From Aphrocallistes beatrix (lineage: Eukaryota; Porifera; Hexactinellida; Sceptrulophora; Aphrocallistidae): 64,000 bases of DNA. Position 1 is the first letter of the stretch. Each line of letters begins with the position of its first letter. Of the stretch, positions 51,560 through 61,195 are shown in pieces. Location of the stretch: contig OY725506.1 in the NCBI GenBank assembly GCA_963281255.1, positions 1,159,001 to 1,223,000 on the forward strand, read 5' to 3'. The notes under the pieces are model-generated. The model did no database searches, was not told the DNA's origin, and saw only the letters and a list, made by a program, of their open reading frames with translations. Position numbers and translations under genes: made by a program.

Positions 51560-52018
51560 TTCAAGATTTTTCTATAAACCAAACTCCAACTGATATACCT
51601 AAATTGAATTGATCAATTTATATTTGAAGATACAGTGTTCCCTTATGCATATTGCACGATATGTTGCAACACTTTTCACGCCAAGATTATTTGTCGTATC
51701 ATTATGATATAATGGCTTATCTTACCTCGATTAGATACCTTACTTCCCTGCGTCATTTAGGATGGAAGAAACTTGCATTTGAATGGTATTCGATAAACAC
51801 ATATCTACAAGTATGCACTTTAAACTATTTTATTGTCTTTAATATTTTATCAGATGCTAATATTGTACAATAGTCCACTAGTTAATTCAGAATGGACGAC
51901 TCAAATCTAATCATTTGTTTTCTCAACCACTTTTCGCTTATAATCAATTCTAATGTATGTATCAAATAACATCAGTCATATAGTACTCTATGTCGCCATC
52001 ATACATAGAAGCCAACTT

Positions 52019-52595
52019 CTAAAATAGTTCCAATGTTAGTTTTTTTCGTTTACAAATATCTAAAATTAAATTCACGATTGAGAGAGGTGTGAAAATCACA
52101 AATGCAAGTATTGCGGCTAAGATAAAAATTAAGGTTTCATCATCAAAAGAATATTCTTGCTCAATGATACCCGGAATTATTCGCCCTAACCCAGTCGCCA
52201 GGAAGTATGTAGCGATCCTGATCGAACTCAGTACCTCAGGTAGATTTGACAACTTCCTCTTTGTTTTTTCTGGGACATTTCGTTTCATATCGACGTACAT
52301 TGGTCCGTAAGCCAAAGTGAATGCTACTACGACAAGAATCTGTCCAATGATGGTAGCGGATAGGTAGTGTTGGTTTTGGAGAGATTGTGTGGCAGAGGTA
52401 AGAGTGTTTTTTTGATGCTAGGTCGAGGCACATAATACCTGTCAGTGAATATGTAATAAAGAGGTGGTGTCAGAATAAGCGAGATAATTAATACGGGCAA
52501 ACTCAACCAAATGAACACACGAGAAAATGCCTTCTCACTCACGATACCGATTATTGGCAGCAGAAGAGTGTAACCGATGTTCGAGACAGAGAAAA
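52019..52595 (-). pseudogene. C-terminal fragment of SLC18B1-like MFS transporter, copy A (broken)
   Basis: Matches 54548-55090 of the other copy. It is frameshifted by a 2-base insertion near 52372 (the frames EKAFSRVFIWLSLPV... and MAYGPMYVDMKRN... are out of register). It ends abruptly at about 52595, where the sequence continues into unrelated DNA. Its C-terminus (ILDICKRKKLTLELF) is intact where the other copy has lost 2 bases. The next piece of the gene is at 60850-61077. Confidence 0.85.
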
Positions 52596-53670
52596 CGTAA
52601 TTAATAGGAGACAGTACAACTATAGTTTTGAACCAGAACCTTTATTACCGATTATTCATGTCTTTAAAAAAGTTGGGAAGTCATAATTTTTCCGAAAAGT
52701 GGAGATCTAAATCGCGTAAAAATATGAGAAGATTGAGAGTGAAAATATATAAAATGGCCTCAACACTTTTAGATTACCATCAACTAGTGTTTGCCAATAC
52801 AAATGTGATTTTTTGTGATAAAATTAGTATATAATCTCCACCATGTTTTCTTTCGGGATAAACTGAGAAAATTAACACCACTATTCTATAATTTGGACAG
52901 CACTCAGCATACTAAGTAAATGAAAAATATAAATGTTTAATACAAAAAATATATTTTACTAGAAGCTAGATCAAATAGTAAATAGTACATAGTACTGGAA
53001 TAAGTTAATTACTAAGCACGACACTCAAATCTTAAAGATTCAATGCAGCACGTATAGGATATCATAGCTTGATAGGCGCACTCGTCCTTTACTAGTGTTT
53101 GGTGCTATTAGCACATATTATGATTTACTATATTTTGATTGGCTAACTGTAAGACGTATTTAATTGGAAATTTGAAACCTCTGATTGGTAGTAATGATAG
53201 CAGAATACAGGAATCCATTGCCGTTCGCGAGGGTTATGTCCATGAGAATTAGCGCGGTTGCCAAATCCACGAACGACGAGACTAAAAGTTAATGGGGAAA
53301 TAGAGTTAGGTTTGTATAGTTCAAAAGAATGATATTGTGACTGTAGACAAATAATTATTAAATACGAAACGGACTATGCAAGGCCGGCGCCATTGGTCCG
53401 GTTGGTCCTGTTTTAACCGGATTACTTTTCAAAAGTGGCCCACAGTTGGTTTGGTTAAACCTGGCCACTTCTAAAACCGTGGCGCCGGTGCTGCTATGTA
53501 TTATTTAATGTTCCTAATTGGGAAAAATATAAATGTATTTGTTAGCCATAACTAATATTCCTAAGTGGAACTTAGTATTAATTAAATCTACAAAATTACA
53601 TTTATAACTGAATAAATAATCCAGTATTTTAGCTAAATCATCTCTACTAAATACAGCACAACAGACGTAA
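52596..53670. other. Centre of the mirror-image region
   Basis: Unique sequence between the two inverted copies; upstream flank of MFS copy B. Contains the small element at 53379-53493. The open frame at 52628-52834 has no domain. Confidence 0.6.
53379..53493. mobile_element. Small inverted-repeat element with GGCGCC ends
   Basis: 115 bp. CAAGGCCGGCGCCATTGG and the complement of CCGTGGCGCCGGTGCTG are inverted ends; CTATG flanks both sides. The interior is also self-complementary (AAGTGGCC/GGCCACTT), so it folds into a long hairpin. Confidence 0.65.
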
Positions 53671-55090
53671 ATGGAGAGTGGAGAAGAAAACAAGAACTTG
53701 CTTAGAGATTTACCTCCAGACGTAGTCTCTATACAAAGTGGAACCCGTTCTAAAATCAGAAAAATAACTCAATGTTGTCCAATCAAACTTGAGAATTCCT
53801 GTGAAACACCATTTTGTAAGAAAATACTACACCTACTCATAATCTCTCTATCATTGTTAATAGCGATTAACTGTAGTACAATGTTCTCTCCATTCTTTCC
53901 TAATTATGCCGAATCGGATAAATCTGTTGAACCAGAAGTTGTAGGAAACATCACTGGAATTATGTATTTCGGAATTTTTGCATTTTGCATCGTATTTGGG
54001 ATTTTCATCAAGGTTCTCGGTCCTAAGTTCCTCTACTTGTCTGGGTATCTCACTCTAGGAAGCAGCCTGTTCCTTTTTGGCTTATTAAACAGGACGAACA
54101 CTTTCTGGTTTATTTTCTACTCATTTGTTTTGATAATAGTTATGTCTTATAGTATGGCAGCAATCTACACGGCCAGTTACTCCATAGGAATGGCATTATT
54201 CCCGAATAACCATAATACTGTCCTTTCCATGGTCGACACAATCTCTGGAATTGGGTACATAACGGGACCTATTATGGGTGGTTTGCTTTACGACCACTAT
54301 AAACGCTGTCTTCGTGCTATTCGCTTTCATAACAGCAATCTTTCTACTTCCAGTGATAAAAATTGAGAAGATCGAGAGTGAAAATGTAAAAGATTACCTT
54401 AACATTTTCAGATTGCTACCAAACATCAACATATTGTCAGTTGTAGTTGTTAACATGGTCGTTACAATTGGATGGTCCTACCAGTACACTTCTCTTGGGC
54501 CTTTCCTTGAGAGAACTTACAATTCATCATCTGAAACAATCGGGTATGTTTTCTCTGTCTCGAACATCGGTTACACTCTTCTGCTGCCAATAATCGGTAT
54601 CGTGAGTGAGAAGGCATTTTCTCGTGTGTTCATTTGGTTGAGTTTGCCCGTATTAATTATCTCGCTTATTCTGACACCACCTATTTATTACATATTCACT
54701 GACAGGTATTATGTGCCTCGACCTAGCATCAAAAAAACACTCTTACCTCTGCCACACAATCTCTCCAAAACTAACTACCTATCCGCTACCATCATTGGAC
54801 AGATTCTTGTCGTAGTAGCATTCACTTTGGCTTACGGACCAATGTACGTCGATATGAAACGAAATGTCCCAGAAAAAACAAAGAGGAAGTTGTCAAATCT
54901 ACCAGAGGTACTGAGTTCGATCAGGATCGCTACATACTTCCTGGCGACTGGGTTGGGGCGAATAATTCCGGGTATCATTGAGCAAGAATATTATTTTGAT
55001 GATGAAACCTTAATTTTTATCTTTGCGGCAATACTTGCATTTGTGATTTTCACACCTCTCAATCGTGAACTTAATTTTCGATATTTTTAA
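53671..55090 (+). pseudogene. SLC18B1-like MFS transporter, copy B (two frameshifts)
   Basis: N-terminal part (53671 to about 54300, MESGEENKNLLRDLPPDVVS) has a cytosolic leader and six TM-type segments with PFFPNYAE, VLGPKFLYLSGYL, YTASYSIGMALFPNN and GYITGPIMGGLLYDHY, matching vesicular polyamine transporter SLC18B1 and related MFS proteins. At about 54300 the frame shifts by one base; the second half (FVLFAFITAIFLLPV onward) continues in another frame. No intron fits the join, as no AG lies in the interval. A 2-base deletion near 55062, relative to copy A, changes the C-terminus. So this copy is a pseudogene or carries sequencing errors. Cotransporters of this type use a proton gradient. 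Confidence 0.75.
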
Positions 55091-56211
55091 ACGAAAAAAG
55101 CTAACACTGGATATGCTTTAAATCTACCTTTAAGTCTCTTGAATGATTTATTTTGCTATGCATAAATATTGCAATTCTGTTTGTTGTGACTACTAATTGA
55201 TACTTGAGTTGGATGAAGAAGTGAACTTCCAAAAACTTTCAATAGTCAAAAATATCGAGTCAAATGCAATTTACTCAACATGTTATCAAAAGAGGTTCCT
55301 AATCCATGAACTATGGTCTAATAGTACAGTCTGAAGTGATCTATAGCAACTATCATGTCATGAACAACAACCTTATTAAATATTGTTGACGAATTGGTAT
55401 GCACCTACGTACCCTAGGGGTCTGAAAAAATGGAGAGGTTGGATAAAATATCAATTTACAAAATTTAGTAAACAGGGACAATGAAAAATCCACAAAATAT
55501 AAGCGGGGACCTAGAGTAATCTAACCTACCTCGTATGATATTTGCTAGAATTTACGAAACCGGATATTTCAGAAGTTGGATGCTATTAGGCATGATGGCG
55601 GCATTAAACAAAATGACCGATGTTATTTAATGCACACATTAGAATTGATTAGGAGAAGCGAACAGTAATCGGGAATATAAAATAACTAGATGGTGTAAGA
55701 ACAGATAATTACAAGTAGATTGGGGTTGCATTTTAGTGACTAATGATGACAAAAGTTGCTCACCACTGATACGCGTATTACAGCATTTTTTAATTTAATT
55801 ATGCATAACAATAACAACAACAACAATAAAATATTAATCTTTCATAATTTAGTTAGAATTAAACATAATTATTTTTTGTCTAGTATCCTAAATGACGCGG
55901 GGAAGTAAAGTATCTAATCGAGGTAAGATGGAGAGTAATTATATCACAATGATTGAGTGAATAACCTATATTTTTCTATCCATCGGAACTGAATATAAAA
56001 GGTTTGATGTGTCAGGATAATTGTAAGATGAAACTACCAACAAATAATCTTGGCGGAAAGGGTTGCAACATATCACGCAATATGCATAGGGGACAACGTA
56101 TCTTCAAATATAAATTGATCAATTCAACTCAGATATCATTTGGAATTAGGAACAAAACTTGTACCATTTTATCTACACATAGCTATCAGTATTTTATAGA
56201 AAAATCTTGAA
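55091..56211. other. Intergenic within copy B
   Basis: 3' flank of MFS copy B and 5' flank of the PPxY gene. About 55560-56210 aligns with 51560-52018 reversed; 55100-55560 does not and has no recognised features. Confidence 0.55.
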
Positions 56212-56481
56212 ATGGCAACCAGTACTTTCATATTTTCAATCGCTCTTTTATTACCATGTGTCTCCATTGTGTGTTTACTAATTGCTTTAGCTACATGTTG
56301 TTGCTTTTATTTCGCCAAAGTGCTTCAAAGATCAACATCGAGGCAAGTTGAATCAAGTGAAGGTCTGCATAGATCAATAGATCCAGTTATAAAAGAGGAT
56401 TTACCTCCTTCCTACCTTGAACTACCTCGCTCTAGCCCAGTCAATTCTAATGAAGACCCTCCTTCATACATCACATGCTGA
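56212..56481 (+). CDS. Small single-TM protein with two PPxY motifs, copy B
   Basis: 89 aa, start MATSTFIFSIALLLPCVSIV. Same layout as copy A: TM helix, Cys cluster ATCCCFYFAK, tail with LPPSYLEL and DPPSYITC. It lacks six residues near the N-terminus and has a few substitutions in the TM region, while the 50-residue cytosolic tail is unchanged. That conservation of the tail suggests the WW-binding motifs are under selection, although the duplication is recent. Confidence 0.78.
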   Translation: MATSTFIFSIALLLPCVSIVCLLIALATCCCFYFAKVLQRSTSRQVESSEGLHRSIDPVIKEDLPPSYLELPRSSPVNSNEDPPSYITC

Positions 56482-56894
56482 ATTACATGAATTTTTATGC
56501 ATTGCTGGATGATTATTAATTAATCAATTTTAGTATTTACACCTATTACTTGCTATTTATATGCCCGAGTTGCTGTTGGAGTGGAGGCATAATTGCTATC
56601 CCATCTCTATAAAATTTAAAGATTATCTATAAAACATAATATTAATTTTCCATAAACTAAAAATAATTTCAATTTTTATACCGCTGGAACATCAAGCATC
56701 AATTTTTAGAGCTTTGTCCCAAACTAAATTAAGAGTCTGTTTATTGCTAATTAGGTATGCACAGAGCATTAAACGCTCCTTTAAAAATACTCGAAATATT
56801 TGCTTCCAAAAATGATGGGTTGGTTATACAACAAAATTGTTCTAAATTTCTCAACAAGATAGAAAAGTCGAAAATTCTAGATACAAGCTCCATT

Positions 56895-57834
56895 GGATAT
56901 AAAAATTTAAAAATTCAAACAATCTTGGTTATTATGGTCGTTGGAGATTGTAATTCGAATATTGTCGTTGATTTAAAGAGATTTTTCGATTTCAAGACCA
57001 GCTGAAATTATATTTAGTATGGTGAGTTTGTAGAAAAATTGTGTCTTGACACGCAGCCAAAATCCTGATTCGAGGTCCACAGCTTTTCAAATTATCCTCC
57101 AGATTCCTTAAATTCTCTGAAAAATTAGCTCACACATTTTCCCAGGGAACCCCAAATTCATAGAGATACATCGTTTCAGAAATGTGCCTATTGATAACCA
57201 TTTGGATCAGATTATTTGGTGATGTGAAGAAAAGTGTCATTTTGGGATATTTTTGTACAAAAGTACCCATTTCAATTCGAACCTTCTTCATCTCTAAAAA
57301 CTTAATTCAATGGATTTTTGAAATAGTTCCATGGTAAACAAAAGGTATCTGATGCTAAATTTTCATGGATTATCGATTATAATTGACTTATTAACAGACA
57401 GTGGGGCCTGATTTGTGATTTTTGCTGCGTGTCAGGGCACAATTTTCTTCTCAAAACAAATATAGTTTCAGGTCTTGGAATCGAAAATCTCTTTAAATCA
57501 ACGACAATATTCGAATTACAATTTCTAACGACCATAATAGCCAATATTGTTTAATTAACCCTAATTGGACTCGGAATGTTGAAGTGAAAGTGAAAGTGAA
57601 AGTTAATTGAGAGTGAAAATGAAAGTGGGAATTTTCTATTTATACCTTTGACCCCAAGTCCAAGTAGGGTTAATTAACCCTAATTGGACTCGGAATGTTG
57701 AAGTGAAAGTGAAAGTGAAAGTTAATTGAGAGTGAAAATGAAAGTGGGAATTTTCTATTTATACCTTTGACCCCAAGTCCAAGTAGGGTTAAGTTTAAAT
57801 TTTTATGTCCAATGGAGCTTGTTTAAAACTTAGG
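56895..57834. mobile_element. Foldback element, second family member, interrupted
   Basis: The arms match each other and 23891-24639: AATCTTGGTTATTATGGTCG and TGTAATTCGAATATT on the left, their complements on the right, and GCTGCGTGTCAGGGCACA inside. The right arm is split by the TTAA-type MITE pair. The right end reads ...CTTAGGAGCCCTGTA; the corresponding left tip is missing. Confidence 0.8.
57559..57788. mobile_element. Two tandem piggyBac-like MITEs
   Basis: Copy 1 57559-57669 and copy 2 57678-57788, 111 bp each and apparently identical. Each begins CCCTAATTGGACTCGG and ends AAGTCCAAGTAGGG, an inverted repeat. TTAA flanks every edge (57555-57558, 57670-57673, 57674-57677, 57789-57792). 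CCCT...AGGG ends with TTAA duplications are the hallmark of piggyBac. The interior has GTGAAA repeats. Confidence 0.88.
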
Positions 57835-58232
57835 AGCCCTGTATGTATGCAAACAATTATATTTCAGTGAGGAAACATACAAGAATTGTTAGGATATCTA
57901 GGGAAATTGTGAGAACAACTTTACTCAAAGGAGCACACTCCACCTTCCGCTCCTACCATTTCAAAAGGAGCGCACATTGAGCTCCTTTAATGCCTTGAGT
58001 ATCCCTAGTAGTATCCGTTAATAGCGCATATAAAATAATAATAATAATAATATTTTTAGTAAACATAAGCCCACGATTATCCATTGCACAACTTGAATGT
58101 TAGTACCGTTTTAATGAAAATATCAATTTACTTCATGCAATTCTAAGTTTCAATTTTAGATAGTTATTATTTGTAATGGTAATTTAATACTAAATTTAGT
58201 AGCAATTGTGATTCAACAAAAGTAGTAGATAT

Positions 58233-59357
58233 TCATTTCATTCTGCGTTGTCTCCGTTTCTCTATCAAAGTCTGCATAATTTCATAATTATATCTCAGAT
58301 ACTCCTTCTTAACACCTCTGCGCTGCTTATAGCAGTAAACAAGACAAGATACGATGGTAGCTAGATGCAGTGGGAGAACTAACAGAATGTAGTGGACAGA
58401 TAGGAGCACGCTGTTCAAGGTATAGAGTACACGGAAACACATCGCATAGACCTCACGTATTCTGTCTATTGTCTGTGTATTCGTCATGAAATGCAGAACA
58501 CACTTGTTACTCAGAGCAGTGGCTAAGCAATGGATTGCATTATACAATGCTACCTCTAGCAGAAGAAAGAACAATGATGACAACAGGAATATGATGCTTA
58601 TGCGGTATCCAACGTACAACTTTCTCTCACGGTTATACCTCTCTTTGCTACCATGAAGTTGCAATTCTTTCACATGTCCTTCTAAAGTGTTCTTCAATCT
58701 TTTTGTGTCTTTAATGAGTAGTATCCAGTCCACGCAGCTTATAATCAGAAAGGCAATATAGGCCAATCCCAGAGTGTGCTTAGAGAGAGCAGGGAGGAAG
58801 AGTATAAACTGAATGCACAGCCATATAGCATAATACCCCACAATTCTCTTGTATGGATGATTCAGATAGCGAGCAGAGAGATAGCGACAGAGTATGGATA
58901 AGGTGGTGATGAAAAAGCATACTCCAGAAGCGATATACCAAATGAAAATTAGATCCCAGCTATTACAGGATTGACTACATCGATTCTGTGAAATAAACAA
59001 TTCTAGGAGCAATTTGTTCGTTGTACAATCTTCTGGTGATGATACAGTGTAATTTGAATCAATTTCATAGTACCATGCATCGTGACCAATCGTATTGAAA
59101 TAGTAAATAGTTCCAGAGATGGGCTCAGATAACTCAAGACAAATCAGAATTAACAAGAGTATGTACTTCACGATGTGTGTCTCTAAGTTGTATTGGTTTC
59201 TTGCACGAATTCTCTCATCTGGAAAAAAAATTCTTTTGTTCTGTCGATAGCTTGCGACTGACCGAAATAAATGTTTGGAGATTATAACAATCCAAGTCAA
59301 ACTGATTATTGTTATGGGAATAGAAAAGAGAGTAAATACAATCAAGTCTCCTTGCAT
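58233..59357 (-). CDS. Orphan seven-transmembrane-like protein, copy B
   Basis: 374 aa, no gaps relative to copy A (48960-50084) and 10 substitutions: S/P near residue 13, G/E and T/E in or near the second membrane segment and its loop, V/L, Q/R, A/E, H/Y, V/A, V/I and Y/H. Some are non-conservative (A to E within a TM segment near residue 268). Reading frame, putative glycosylation site and Cys residues are kept. Function unknown; see copy A. Confidence 0.8.
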   Translation of the reverse strand: MQGDLIVFTLFSIPITIISLTWIVIISKHLFRSVASYRQNKRIFFPDERIRARNQYNLETHIVKYILLLILICLELSEPISGTIYYFNTIGHDAWYYEIDSNYTVSSPEDCTTNKLLLELFISQNRCSQSCNSWDLIFIWYIASGVCFFITTLSILCRYLSARYLNHPYKRIVGYYAIWLCIQFILFLPALSKHTLGLAYIAFLIISCVDWILLIKDTKRLKNTLEGHVKELQLHGSKERYNRERKLYVGYRISIIFLLSSLFFLLLEVALYNAIHCLATALSNKCVLHFMTNTQTIDRIREVYAMCFRVLYTLNSVLLSVHYILLVLPLHLATIVSCLVYCYKQRRGVKKEYLRYNYEIMQTLIEKRRQRRMK

Positions 59358-59905
59358 TTTGATGTTCTTATTTGGTGTACTGAATTCAATTTGGTTAAAT
59401 TCAAAACGCTCACTATTTATGGAGAAATTCTGCTTTGATATTATTAGCTTTCAACTTGATTCTCATGGATATAATATTGTCCAAAAAACTAGACAATTAC
59501 TGGGTCAAACAAATCTTGAATAATAACTTTCATGCACTATTATGGAAAGTAAAATTATTTGCTTAAGTAATGTTACCAATTTACGTAAATAGAAAAGGGA
59601 AATAAAAGCTCCAATGCTGCCGTCTAGTTTTTGGGTTCTAATCACTTGGTCAGAAAATCATTCAAATGAAACAAGTCCTGGATTCTTAAGGAGATCGAAA
59701 GCAAACTAGTTTCATCAAATGGTTCAATTAATGGATGATGAAACCTTACTTCAGCATAATTGACTGTAGAAATCACCAAGGAGTTAAGGTAGGGTTAAAT
59801 TTTTACACACGAGCATTGTAGATAGATATATCTATAACGAATTTAATAAAGAACCTGCCATTCGCAGAACACTGATTTTTAACAGACTGAGGTGTTTATG
59901 TAAAG

Positions 59906-60251
59906 CAGTGGCGGGCAACCTTAAGCCTTAAGTGGGCCCCAAATCTGTTAGTTCTTGTTACGGTCACACCACCATGGCCGTAGCAAGAACGACATTAGAA
60001 ACCTACAAGTATATGGAAGCAAAGTAATAACTAAAATTATACTTATAAAAGCAAAAATAAGTAAAATAAATTGAATCATTATATAATGATTATAGAAAAT
60101 ATATTGATATATTCAGCATCAATTTCACACCAAAATTAGGCAGGCTCATTTTGTATTACAATCACTAACACGCGGGTCCCATGATAGAGTGTTTTGAAAT
60201 AGTCGCGGGCCATCAAATTTAGTCTCGCGGGGCCCAGGTTGCCCACCGCTG
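59906..60251. mobile_element. hAT-like nonautonomous element, 346 bp
   Basis: Inverted ends CAGTGGCGGGCAACCT and AGGTTGCCCACCGCTG. Flanks ATGTAAAG (59898-59905) and ATGTAAAT (60252-60259) form an 8-bp duplication with one mismatch. No transposase frame. Confidence 0.88.
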
Positions 60252-60849
60252 ATGTAAATGCTCAAACAAGTAAAAGTCACAGACGAAAATGTTTGTTTCA
60301 CTCTTCACAGAATTATGACTTCACTGTCATTATTCTTTATGATTTGAAATTCCAGTTTGTCGAGCATAACTCACTGTTATTATATGTGATAGAGGTATCT
60401 AAATCACATCCCACATATGGTGATACCTCAAAACCGAAAATGATGAGTCCTCATACAAGTATAATATGATTATTACACCATTAATCAAATAAAATAAGAT
60501 AGATAATAATGTATGTCATTGCCGCCTTTTAATTATTTCCATATGCACCTATAGTTTAGCCAATGTGAGTAATAACAGGCGTTTAGGACATGAAGGGGGG
60601 TTGGTTTTGGTTGGAGGCTTTTTAAAGGAAATGCTTAGATCTCTAACTAGTGAATAAATTCAATACGAACTTGTGACAGGGAATGAAAAGTTCGCAAACG
60701 AACTTTTTGAATCGGAACGGGACGAACTGACACAGGAAATCTAAGGGATTGGCAGGACTCGTCGACTCATGCCTAGTTATACTGGATGAAGATATACTGT
60801 AATAAAAGAAGGAAGGAAAAGAGGAGGTATGGGGCAGGGTTGTCGCGAA

Positions 60850-61077
60850 TTGCACTCTTTTCAGTGCTATTCGCTTTCATAACAGCAATTTTTCTACTTC
60901 CGGTGATAAAAACTCGGAAGATCGATAGTGAAAATGTGAAGGATTACCTTAACATTTTCAGATTGCATATTGTCAGTTGTAGTTGTTAACATGGTCGTTA
61001 CAATTGGATGGTCTTACCAGTGCACTTCTCTTGGGCCTTTCCTTGAGAGAACTTACAATTCATCTGAAACAATCGAG
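60850..61077 (+). pseudogene. Middle fragment of the MFS transporter, copy A (displaced)
   Basis: Matches 54316-54543 of copy B (LFAFITAIFLLPV, SENVKDYLNIFRL), with a 14-bp and a 3-bp deletion. It ends at ATCGAG, within about 3 bp of where the copy A C-terminal fragment at 52595 begins. The two fragments are therefore two halves of one gene separated by an inversion. The N-terminal portion is missing. Confidence 0.85.
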
Positions 61078-61195
61078 TTAAACATTATTAAAACTAATAT
61101 CTGGCTCGAATATTTCTATAAGTATGTTTTATTCTAGATCTTCAGAAAGGATTTTTTCGAATTTTAGTTGTATATTTTCCAAGTGAAGTAACCCG

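Larger units (their letters stand above)
48570..52595 (+). repeat. Duplicated cassette, copy A
   Basis: Homologous in inverted orientation to about 54546-59756. It carries the orphan seven-TM gene (+), the PPxY gene (-) and the C-terminal part of the MFS gene (-). Similarity stops abruptly at about 52595, inside the MFS gene. The missing adjacent piece lies at 60850-61077. Copy A has gained a hAT-like MITE (50325-50489). Confidence 0.88.
56482..58232. other. Intergenic within copy B, transposon-rich
   Basis: Aligns at both ends with 50085-51271 reversed; the middle is the foldback element interrupted by the piggyBac-like MITE pair. The open frame at 56757-57005 falls in the repeat. Confidence 0.6.
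54546..59756 (-). repeat. Duplicated cassette, copy B (inverted relative to A)
   Basis: Homologous to 48570-52595 in reverse. Gene order here is MFS (+), PPxY (+), seven-TM (-), the mirror image of copy A. It is longer than copy A because of insertions: about 55100-55560 of unknown type and the foldback/piggyBac complex at 56895-57834. Confidence 0.88.
59358..61195. other. Intergenic, outer edge of copy B and rearrangement junction
   Basis: 59358-59756 matches the 5' flank of copy A. Then come a hAT-like element (59906-60251), unremarkable AT-rich DNA, the orphaned MFS fragment (60850-61077) and the promoter side of MPHOSPH10. Confidence 0.6.
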
